Assembly: GCA_943737045.1 (NCBI GenBank)
Contig: CALSFV010000225.1
Location: 124,001-188,000, forward strand
Length of the DNA stretch: 64,000 nt
Direction: 5' to 3'
From: Parapristionchus giblindavisi
Lineage: Eukaryota > Nematoda > Chromadorea > Rhabditida > Diplogasteridae
Shown piece by piece: positions 34,041-45,019 of the stretch. How positions within the stretch are numbered: position 1 is the stretch's first letter; the number at the start of each line of letters is the position of its first letter. The translations under genes and the position numbers were made by a program. Below the pieces are notes generated by a model. That model was not told the origin of the DNA, did no database searches, and was given only the letters and a program-made list of their open reading frames with translations.

Positions 34041-36979
34041 CTATGAATTGACCAGCCACGGATTCATGGACACGGTAGCGGGTGTACGGTCACCGTAATC
34101 GTACAGAAGCTCCTCGTCCTCTTTGATATCTCGTAGCGCAACGAGTATCAAATGGTGCACTCCTCCCGCTTCCACTACCTGAAATATCGATCGATATTGA
34201 CAAATTATAATACCGTAACCTCACATCGACATTTTAATAGTACTTCAATAATATTTATTCGCTCCACCGCCTAGCGTCACTACGAATATTATTATTACGA
34301 TATATTACGAATATTATTATTATCACTATATTTATTGAAACGAATAAATCGTACAACGATTATAGCGTATCTATATATTCCTGTTTCTCTTCATCCCCTC
34401 ATTCGACATTATCGGCCCATAAACTATTCATTCATTCAATTGACATTGAACAACAATACACATCCATCTCTCACATCCACCTTTTATGACCATTTCCATT
34501 CTTTTTTTTCTATCCTTTTCCTACATATTACAAGTAGCAACTAAAGAACCAACAAAATATAATCAAACATGGCGTCCGAACTAATTTGAGTAAAATTAAG
34601 GGTATTCGAAAATTTATATCAATGCCAACACTCTCTCGTAGTCGAAGAAAGCGAGAGAGCATTGCTAGAGAAAATTGACTGGGGATGTGTTTGTAGTTTT
34701 CAATGCCTACATATCCCCACAACACTCTCATTCTCATTCTCAAATCCACTTCATCATCTTTTTTTTCTTCCTCACCCTCTTTCCCTCACCTAGCAACCAC
34801 AACAGAGACAACCATCTCGGAGAGCATATAAACGACTTTTTTTAATATTTAAACTACAAAAAATCAAAATATTTCTATGCATGTACTAGATCCGTTACAA
34901 ACAGTAAAGGACAAAACTAATGCGGAACCTACGTCAGCACAAGATTTAAATTAATTAATATTATTACATATTAAGATTCAGGCTTAAAATAGATCCGTAT
35001 AAACAACCATTACTACAGAGCACCTACATCAACAACGAAAACCAAATAATTAACGCTAATTTGAAAATATAAATATTTTGTCCACATAACAACACTCAAA
35101 TCCCTTTACCCACAGCAACCCTACTTTAGTTGAACAATTCGAATTGATATTGCTCAAAGTTACCGTATCTTAAACTAGCTTTGGTAATCGATAATGCCCA
35201 AAGTTACCGTACCTTAGTCTTGAGATTCGGCCTTAGCGCGGAGTGATTGACCAGTCGCCCCTTGTACGGCGACTCTTTAGTCGCATCCACACACCAATGC
35301 TTATTCCTGTACTTGAAGAAGTACATGTAGGAGCCTATCGAGTGATCTCTGCAAGGTATTATCGATTGATTTTGGAATACATATTTAGAAAAATTATCGA
35401 TTGATCTTTAAATGCATATTTATAAATTTAATAACAAACATACTAATATTGGATAGAGCTAATAATTGTTGAAATTATGGCAAAGGAAGAAGCATTCAAA
35501 GCGAAGCAAAACCATACATTGCCATACCCTCGCAGTGCGAGGATTGACCCACTATATAAAGATAATTTTAGGCCACTTGATAAAAAAGGAAGCTAAAAAT
35601 GTCGATTTTTAAACAAAAATAACGAATTTTGTGCATCTACCCACCCTATTTCGACAATTGACCCACTATATAAAAATAGACGGCGAGGGTACCGAAAATG
35701 TATGAGCAAAACAATATCTCTTGATCAAGAAAGCACGAAGAAACATAAATCAACCAAGCTATCATGATTTTTTAAATAGAAAAAATGAAATTTCACAACA
35801 ATTATACCTGCTATAATCAGCCTCTCGCACCTTCGCAACCTCATAATCTATCATGTCTCCTGAAAATATAATTTTAATTAATTAAATATTAAAATATTTT
35901 TGTAATTAAATCACCAACCTTTGTATTCTACGACCAGTTCGTTCTTGAAGAAGTCCCGACCCGCGCGAACTCCACGTCCCTGAACAGATTACGGTGGAAT
36001 ATATTGATTAAATAAAATCAATCAATAAAAGCTACCGTACCTTTGTTTCGTCATCGTACACAATGAGGTCATCCTCGCAGGACCCGGAGCAGATTGCCTC
36101 CTCCATGCGGGCGGTGTTCTCATACTGCAAATATATAAATCAATAATATCTTTTATCAATCGATAATCGCCTAATCGTGTTAAGACGCATTGCACAATCT
36201 GACAGTACATAAGGATGATGCAAGAGGGTGGAGCGAAATGGTATGCATTTATGCTCAACTCACATTTTAGAACAATAAGCTGACTCGTAATTGTGATAAG
36301 CTGGCCCGTGAAATTGCTTGTTTTTCGCTTATTTTTTTTGTTTTTGATAAGCCAACCTATTTATAAACTGGCATACCTCTAGCTGCTTTCCAGTCTTTCT
36401 CTCGCTCCTTCTCACTTGGAAAAACTCTGTGATCTTGTGCGATTCGACCTTGCCATTCTTCCTGAAAGCCCATATTATTCAATTTAATTTCAACGGTTAT
36501 TTAAATTTATTTTAAAATAAAATAATATATTTTTGAAATATTGATTGTACATACCCTTTGGCCTTATTCGCACTCGTATTATTGTGCAGAACCTTCTTCT
36601 TCACCGGTTGCGGCACAGACATCACCGACGTATTTTGCACTGCAATAATTAAATTATATTTAAGTAATTTGCAAATATCACAATGTATTATTAGAAAATA
36701 TCAACAACAAAACTGGATATGCTCTTGTAAATGAAAGGGGTAAGATGGTGGTCACGCGACACGCGTTGTTCTTTCACATTTTTGTGCAATGCAACGATCG
36801 CGACTACACGTTTAATCGAGGGAGGCCGAGTATATTGTGTTGTGTTCCATGCATGCAAGGTAGAGACAGAGAGACGAGAGGGGAGTGAAAATATGTGGAT
36901 ACCAACCGACTGCAGTCGATGACACTCGCTTCTTTCGCTGTCGTGTTCGCGTCTTCGATGCAACCACGTTGCCTAGCAT
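34041..36979 (-). CDS. set-1: Histone H4 Lys20 monomethyltransferase SET-1/KMT5A, with apparent frameshift
   Basis: Eight exons (5' to 3'): 36907-36979, 36555-36639, 36377-36462, 36041-36124, 35919-35979, 35808-35859, 35213-35348, 34041-34178; about 237 residues if the frameshift is disregarded, near the C. elegans SET-1 length. KMT5A enzymes monomethylate H4K20 in chromatin. Visible are a basic N-terminus, KITEFFQVRRSERK just before the SET domain, GRGVRAGRDF, SYMYFFKYRNKHWCVDATKE, GRLVNHS, LRPNLKTKVVE, and the catalytic ELLYDYGDR, ending NPWLVNS. Exon 36377-36462 has one base too many: an A6 run at 36420-36425 (T6 on the coding strand) splits KITEFF and VRRSERK into two frames, and the literal reading hits a stop in the next exon. 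With five Ts all phases fit. The first exon is the least certain. Confidence 0.92.
34560..34700. mobile_element. Foldback MITE, family E, diverged
   Basis: Contains the family core cactctctcgtag...gaaagcgagagagcattgc, with decayed arms. Lies in the set-1 intron 34179-35212. Confidence 0.5.
35513..35704. mobile_element. MITE, family C
   Basis: A 192-bp element, the same length as the copy at 20632-20823. It runs from catacattgccataccctcg to gagggtaccgaaaatgtatg with perfect 8-bp duplication agcaaaac at 35505-35512 and 35705-35712. Lies in the set-1 intron 35349-35807. Confidence 0.93.
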
Positions 36980-37393
36980 GACGAGTCGGATATGGCCTCG
37001 GGGCAATTGCCGGCAAACACCGCTGAAAACCCCAATTTAAGCGACTGAATATTGATCGATGACGGGAAAGGAGGTAACGATCGCTGGTACGGAATAGCAA
37101 ACAATCGATGAGAAAACAGATCCAAGGAAAAGAGTAGTGTATGTGTTCGGGCGCAGGGAGAGGGAGAGACAGACAGAGAGTGAGGGAGGGACGCGTAAAA
37201 GCGCGCGCTCTCTTCGAGCCGGCTTGGTCTAGCACCCCGTGCTACGGTGTTTAGCAGTCGCATGTCTCCCGCAATTTCGTTCATTCTCGTACTGAAATAT
37301 TCTATTGTTTTTCCAATTTTTTTAAAACTCGATTTATTTATTTTTTGAAATTCTATAAATTTAGCAAGCTATACTAGGACTTTACAGGCCTCC
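36980..37393. promoter_or_regulatory. Divergent promoter region between set-1 and the HMG-box gene
   Basis: The 414 bp between the two start codons is the only candidate promoter for both genes. It includes a GA-rich tract (gagggagagacagacagaga), a gcgcgcgctctcttcg palindrome-like stretch near 37200-37215, and an AT-rich part near 37300-37370. A tttacag (37381-37387) lies 7 nt before the HMG-gene ATG and could be a spliced-leader acceptor. Confidence 0.55.
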
Positions 37394-39593
37394 ATGGGTA
37401 CACGGACACCGTTTGCCCACCTTCCTGGTGGCGCACAGCAAGAGATACCTACGATACGCAAAATTGCAGTCAAGAAAATTAGAAGTAATTATATTAAAAC
37501 TTTGTTTTAGCTTCTGTACGAGCTTCTTAACTTTTATACATTTAATTACAGCTTCGTCAGATATAAAGAAAGAGGAGAATCCTCAAGAACTGTCTATATC
37601 AACGAACCCTGCCAAAAGTAAGTGCTTTACGTGTTGTTATCAACTGATTCATGCGTTTTTTGCCTCGTTTAGTCTGTCAATAAGCACGAGTGGGTAGCAA
37701 TAGCACTATTTCAACAGATAAGAGATAAAGAGATGATTACAGCTGTTTCTAAAACCTGTTTCACTGTTTACTCTCGTTAGCTTTCACACACGTGCTTATC
37801 CAGAATTATTTGGTGTTATTCGTGAATCTGAATCTGTGTTGAGATGAACATACTAAAACAAGCATTACATACTCATTTTGCATATAGAAACCAATATTTC
37901 ACAGTATAGCTCATGTGAAAATTAGTTAAAGTCTGTTTTAAAAGATAATAAAACGATGTCGATAAAATGTACGGTAAATTAAGTTTAAATTAAGCTTAAC
38001 TTAAATTAAATTTATTTAATTAAATATATTGTAGGTGTTTCACCCCCACTCGTATCTCCTTACCAACGTCAGCATCGTCAACCCTTCACTGGTTTCATGC
38101 TTTTCGTTCGAAAGGTTCATTTTTTTGGTTTATTTTACAATTAGTCCGGCGTTTCAATCGAATCAGATTGTGAAGGACGAGAAGAGACTGATTAATAATT
38201 ATAGTGCTCGAACATGAAATTGAAATGCTACTTTAACCCATAGGTGGGCACGCTGGGGGAAAGGCTGTGCGCAATCCGGGGAATTGTAAGGCAAGGCTAT
38301 GCGCATGGCCATTTTTTGCAGATTTTACTGGAAATTTTCCAATTTTTGCGAGGCAAAGCTATGCGCAAGGGAAGGCAATGCGCAAAAAGAATTCGTTTTC
38401 ACGTGCCCACCTATGATTTAACCATCCTTTCGTGTTCAAATGGTCGAATCACTTTTAGAGATGAAATGCTCTGCGTTTTTGTTATATTGATTTGTTAGTT
38501 TAGCTTTCACTTGAGGCCAATATAAGCTAGCTCATCTGTAATTTAATGTTGTCAAATAAACTCTTTTTTGGCTTATTAAAAAATATGAAAAACGCGAGTT
38601 TCCAGGTATTAAAATAGAACCTAAAAAAGAAAACAGAAAGTATGAAGAAAGAAAAAAGGAATGGTTCGTGGTTTGCTAAAGAGAAAGAAATGGATTTGCG
38701 AGTTTCTATGTCTGAAAAAAATTTGAATTCCGATTTTCTATACTTAATCGTAGTAGGAAAAAAAAAGTCAATTTGATTTATAACCATTTATTTAATATTT
38801 AATATTGTTACAGGAACGTGGCACGATACACGCCAAATATCCTGATGTGTCCGTTGAAGAACTGCAATCTATAGTGAGTTAACTTCCATTCTAATGTCTC
38901 TTGTCGATAATATAACATTCTCCTTGATTATCTCCCCTCCGACCCGTCAGATCTATGTTTCATGTTCCTCATAACTGATCGTTCTCGTATGGTGTGAGTT
39001 GCTTCCATGATGAACGCCGAAAGGCACATTATTAGCTGACCTATATATTAAAAAAAATTACATTTGATGTACATGCAAACCTATCTATTATTTTTATTTT
39101 CAATTTAATTTATCGTTTCATTCGTCTCTTATTTTTAGAATAATTTCTTAAAAAACTTGAATAATCAATCGATAATCATCTTTTTCTACAGTACCAGAAG
39201 CACTGGAGCGCTCTGGGACCGGAAGGACAGGCGGTTCTTCACAATCAAGCACGAGAGATCAATCTCAGACTGGGAACCATCTCACCTAATGTATGTTTAT
39301 TATTTTATTTTTATTGATTTTTTTGATTTATTTTGAAACATTATTATTGACTGAAGTTAATCTGACAATGAGCCATTCTTCATTTTATATGTGGCAATAA
39401 GTAAATATTTGATAGCGTTATGTATTAGCAGGCTGTTTAAATATCCGAAAAATCAATTAATAAAATTGTTTATCTTTTTTCAAGGCACTCATTGTCAGTT
39501 CAATAATAATAATAATTTTAATGACCACAAAATACAACAAATGGCGAATTAAATAATTAATTTAATAATTTCAAGTCATTATTATTATTATTA

Positions 39594-39640
<47 letters not shown>

Positions 39641-42600
39641 TAAATATTATTTTTGTTTCATTTGCAGTCCCCACCAGACGTTGTGAAGGAGAACGAGGAA
39701 GATCATGCGAGACGGATAATACAAGCAGCCCACTCCGCACCTACTCCGGCTACTGTAGGGGTACGGTAGTCTTCCTGTCTATTATCGATCCATATTATGA
39801 GAATGGTAACATTGTGAACTCTGGAAAAAAATCGTTAAAAAAATATAACTCTCGGAGACAATTTTTATGGTGGTGCCCCCTATAAATTATGGGCTTTTCG
39901 GAAACAAAATGAAAGAAGTGGGGATCGGCAATAGGTCGAATAGTATGTTACAAAGTACCAAGCTTGACCGCATTTTGATCTAAAATTTCACGAAAATCGA
40001 AAAATATTTTTTTTCGATTTTGAGCCAAATTTGCTAAAAATCGAAAAACCTTAACGGATTTTGAAAACAGATACCTAGCTATTCGACCTATGGGATCGGC
40101 GTAGATCTGGAAGCGATAGTCAGTTGGCATAATAGAGCCATAAATTATCGAGATATTCGTTTCATCAGAAATTGCCCGGTGGAAACATGTTTCGCACTCT
40201 GTACAATATGTGACAGCGTTTAGGTAGTGTAATAATCCTAATAATACAAATGAAGTATATAGATTCATTCAAAGTGTTTCTTGTGTCAAGATCATACTTT
40301 AAATAATATTATTTATTTATTATAAAATATTTATAAAATTTTATTTAAATATTATTTATCATACATTTTTATACCCGCATAATGCCGCGATACAAAAACC
40401 TGTAATGGTGCCCAAAATGTATGATTATAATAATAAATATATAAATATATCGTATGTGTATTTGCAGCCCAAGCCAGCCCCTCCAACTCTCATCAAACCA
40501 GAAACTGAAGCTGGGCCTGTTGCTGCTATACCAACCGAACGATCAACCTCATTCCTACCATCCAAGTCTACGACTATCGATCGATTAGGTATCAATTACT
40601 GTAGTCATTTTATTGATTGATTACGGTAACGAATTATCTCCTATCGATTCGGATTGGTGCACATCGACCTGTACTCATCTCTGTAACCGTCTACGTTCTC
40701 TCTCTATTCTCCCTCTCCCTCTCTCCTCTCTCTCCCTACCTCTCTCTCTCCCCTTCTTTTCTTTATCTCTATCTCTAGCTCTCCTCCTTCTCTCTTTCAT
40801 CTTTTGAAACCATTCCTACCCCCTTCAAACTCTGCTCTACTATCTCTCACTTTATCACCCGCCACCTTCGCGTTTCACTGCGCACTGATTCTTTCGAGAA
40901 GCGGCGTTCCACTTTGATTGTCCAATGGTCATCTCAATACACTTGAATGAGTCATCAGACACCGTGCGCATGGTCATTAGCAAATCGTTTACCGGGTGGA
41001 GGCGTTTGTCAAAATCCCCACTTCGCTTGCGACGTCACCGGCAAACCGTTTGTCAACGTTCTTGCATACGACATCTCTGACGGGGTGGTTCTTTCTCTGC
41101 TAGTGCACTGTTTCTTTCATAGCTGTAATGGATTCCACACAGTCAGAGAGTCATTCATCTTCCCTTCTCTCCTCACTCTCTCTCCCTCTCCCTCACCCTC
41201 TCCTCTCTTAACCTTCTTTCCTCACTCTCTTTCCCTCCCTCTCCACTCTTGAAACCATTCCTATCTCTTCAAACGCTGCTCTACTTTATCACCCGTCACT
41301 TATGCGTTGCACTGCACACAGATCCTTTCGAGAAGCGGCGTTCCAGTTTGATCGGGCTGGTATTCGCCTAATATACAGGGTGCGTGATAATTTCTTGCAC
41401 TCGAACTTTTATCTGTATTTCCCCTTAGAATACGAGTTGAGCAACCAGTTTCATACCATTACTTATTCAATTCATTAGTAACAAAAATATGCCAATGGAT
41501 TTCGATGTACCCCCTTTTCGCGCTAATGCTAGCCCGGAGGAACTTCTCGATGGCAATGCGCAATTTACGGAGGTAGTCGTCGTTGAATTTGTCTCATGTT
41601 CGGAGGAGAGTCGACTTCAGGCTGCAAAGAATCTAGTGCTTGGTAGTAGAGGTCTTGCTCTCCAGAACCCCCGGCACTGAGGTTCAGGGGGTTAAATTCG
41701 GGTGAGAGGGAGTCATTCGTTGGGAGTGATGTAGTCGGGAAGGTTCGCACCAAATAACATGGTCGTGGCTTTGGTTGTTTCCGTCGCCCTGCTGCTGCGT
41801 CCAAAAGCTCCGACCGAAGTGAGACTTGGTCCGGGGGGAGGAGTGTGGCTTTCAGGATGTGATTGATTTAGTAGTTCTTGTTCACCTTCATTTCTGAGGT
41901 CACAAAGACGAGAGGGATCCCAACAGTGGAAAGGAGGCCCGTACACACGATCTAATAGGCAGGGTGCGAGGTTGACCGGTGATGCCACCCCGTTTGGTAT
42001 ATTCCTTGACATTGTGGGCGTTAATTGTGCTATTTAGGGAACTGATCGCAAAATCGAGGTTAAAGAACTTTTCAGCAGTAAAGGAAGCGGTGAAATGTTC
42101 GTAAATGGGCCATCGGTCAAGAAAGAGAGTGCATCGCATTCTTCGTAGATTGACCTGAGGATCAGTCAAACCAAGCAGTTTACAGTGCATATATAGATGC
42201 TGCATGAGGCCACATTTGACGATCTTACGATTAAAGAAATCAGAGATACCGAGCTTTCAAGCCATTCCGACCATCCGCGTAGGGTTACGATAGATCGTCT
42301 GCCGAATTCTCTCACGATTCTGGCGTGAAGTTGCGGACGCCGGTCTTCCTGGCACAGTACGGTCACCTTCCGTGCCGAGTTAGTGGTAGGGTCGGATGGC
42401 GTTGTAGACGATTCTCTTGGGAGTATTGAGTCGAACGAAGATTTCGGATTGTTGCATTCCTTCGCGATTGTGTTTCAGGATCGTACATCTCATCGGGTTT
42501 GCTTCTACCATAATTGACTAACTAGACTAATCGGATTGAAACCTCGAAGACTTTTATACGAAAGGTCAACCATCATGAAGATGTAGCTTGTGTTGCCAAA

Positions 42601-44952
42601 TATCGATTGGCTGTGATTGTGCAATCTGAGCGTAGACTGAAGCCTTGGTCAAAATCCCCCCCCTCCTCCTTACGCTTGTGACGTCACCGCAAACGGTTTG
42701 TCAACGTTGATGCATACGACATCTGACGGGGGTGCTTCTTTCTCTGTTAGTCCATCATAGGTCGATAAGTGCGTTGCAAACTACGAAGCCTGCCCGCATT
42801 TTGTGAAAACCTCACCGTATTTAACAAATCTGCAACGTAGAGCTGTTCGGCCGGTCGTTCCTGCTGCCTCTGCGCAACCCGCTCTCTCTCTCTCTCTCTC
42901 TCTACCTCTACATCTCTCTCAAAGATCCTCCCCCTACGCTTGTGACGTCAAGGTTATGGGCAAACGGTTCGCCAGCGTTCATGCGTACCGCATCTCTGAC
43001 GGGGTGGTTCTTTATCTCCTAGTGCACTGTTTCTTTCATAGTTGCCATGGACTCTGCATAGTCAGAGTCATTCATCTCCCCTTCTCTCCTCACTCTCTCT
43101 CTTTCTCTCTCTTCCTCCCTCTACGGAATCTCTATCTCCCCCTTGAAACCATTTCTATTTATCACTTTATCACCAGTCACTTTTGCGTCGCACTGTGGAT
43201 TGATCGTTTCGAGAAGCGGCGTTCCAATTTGATATTCCTATCATTCGGTCAATACACTTGTATGAGTCAATCAGATACCGTATCCATGAACGCTGACAAA
43301 CCGTTTGCCGAGAACTGTGACGCCACGACCATAGGCGGAGGCCTTGGTCAACCCCCCCCCCATGCTTCTGACGGTACCGGCAAACGGTTTGCCAACGTTC
43401 TTGCGTACGACATCTGACTGGGCTGGTTCCTTCCCTTCTAGTCTATTGTATCTTATTGATAGCTGTCATGGACTCCACACAATCCTCCCTCTCTCCCTGT
43501 CCCCCTCTCTATCCCTCCTCCCTCCCCTCTTGAAATCATTCCTATCCCCTCAAACGCTGCTCTACCATCTCTCCCTTTATCACCCGTCACTTTTGCGTTG
43601 CACTGTGGATTGATCCTTTCGAGAAGCGGTGTTCACATTTGATCTTGATGCGTTTGGTTACAATAATACTTGTATTAGTCTATCTGATGCCGTACGCATG
43701 AACGTTCGCAAACCGTTTGCTGAGAACCGTGACGTCACGAGCGTAGACTGAAGCCTTGGTCAAAATCCCCTCCCCCTCCTCCTTACGCTTGTGACGTCAC
43801 CGCAAACGGTTTGTCAACGTTGATGTATACGGCATCTGACGTTGCTGGTTCTTTCTCTGCTAGCCCATCATAGGTCGAAAAAGTACGCTGCAAACTACGA
43901 AGCCTGGCCGCATTTTGTGAAAACCAGGCCGCATTTAGCCAATCTGCAACGTCGCTGGTTCGACCTATGGCTGTCATGACTCCATACAGTCAGAGTCATT
44001 CATCTCCTTTCTCTACTTTGAAGTCTCTGTCTTCTCTTTTTCTCCGTGCCAATGAAAGCCTTCTTCACCTTTCATTCATTCTCTACCTCTCCCTCTCACT
44101 ACTTCTCCTTTTCTTTATCTCTATCTCTATGCCTCCCTCCTCATCTCTTGAAACCATTCCTACCTCTTCAAAGGCTGCTCTACTAGCTCTCCCTTTATCA
44201 CCCGCCACCTTCGCGTTTCACTGCACACTGATCCTTTCTAGAAGCGGCGTTCCAATTTGATTAGCCTAGATTTCGTCTAATACACTTGTATTAGTCTATC
44301 TGATCCCGTATCCATGAACGTTGGCAAACCGTTTGCCTAGAACCGTGACGTCACAAGAGTCTTGACCAACGCTTGTGAAGTCACGTTTCTCGACAATTTT
44401 CATGCGTACGGTATCTGACAGGACTGGTTCTTTCTCTGCTAGCCCATCATAGGTCGAAAAAGTACGCTGCAAACTACGAAGCCTGGCCGCATTTTGTGAA
44501 AACCAGGCCGCATTTAGCAAATCGGCAACGTAGATGTTTGGTCGTTCGTGCTGCCTCTGCGCAACCCGGCACCATAGGCAGAATAGCTAGGCTACCGGTT
44601 TTCAAAATCCGGTCAGGTTTTTCGATTTTTGTGAAAGTTTGACTCAAAATCCGGTCAGTTTTTCAATTTTTGTGAAATTTTGGCTCAAAATCCGGTCAGG
44701 CTTGGTACTTTGTAGCATACTTTTCGACCTATACCCGGCACATTCGGGTTTCGTGAATGACACATAAGACTAACGTGTGCGAGTGCTACCGATACTATCT
44801 TGTTGAACTCCCCCCACAGAGTAATTCATCTTCTTTCTGTGCCCACGTTGAAGTCTCTGTCTTTTCTTTTTGTTCGTGGCAATGGAAGCCTTCTTCACCT
44901 TTCATCTCTCTCTACCTCTCTTCCTCTCCCTCTAACTCTCTCTCTCTCCCTC

Positions 44953-45019
<67 letters not shown>

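Larger units (their letters stand above)
40930..44450. repeat. Array of ~400-600 bp units with paired TGACGTCA sites in an HMG-gene intron
   Basis: At least four imperfect units share modules in order: cgcatgaacgttngcaaacc, gtgacgtca, a C/T-rich stretch, gcttgtgacgtcaccgcaaa, ggtttgtcaacgtt, tgcactgtttctttcatag, a CT-rich block, cttgaaaccattcctat, ctttatcacccgtcactttt, gcgttgcactgtggattgat and gagaagcggcgttcca. Unit boundaries are near 41340, 43230, 43660 and 44270. An inverted partial copy lies at about 46770-46925. A decayed transposase (41376-42493) and family A MITEs interrupt it. Confidence 0.75.

Noticed and set aside
23366..36979. An operon of set-1, AVL9 and ETFDH
   Set aside because: All are on the - strand, but the gaps are about 1.5-1.8 kb, far longer than the usual ~100-bp nematode operon spacing, with no SL2-type intergenic signal seen.
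42803..43417. 204-codon + strand frame
   Set aside because: Lies in the CRE-palindrome repeat array and a family A MITE remnant; the translation changes with each repeat copy and has no domain.
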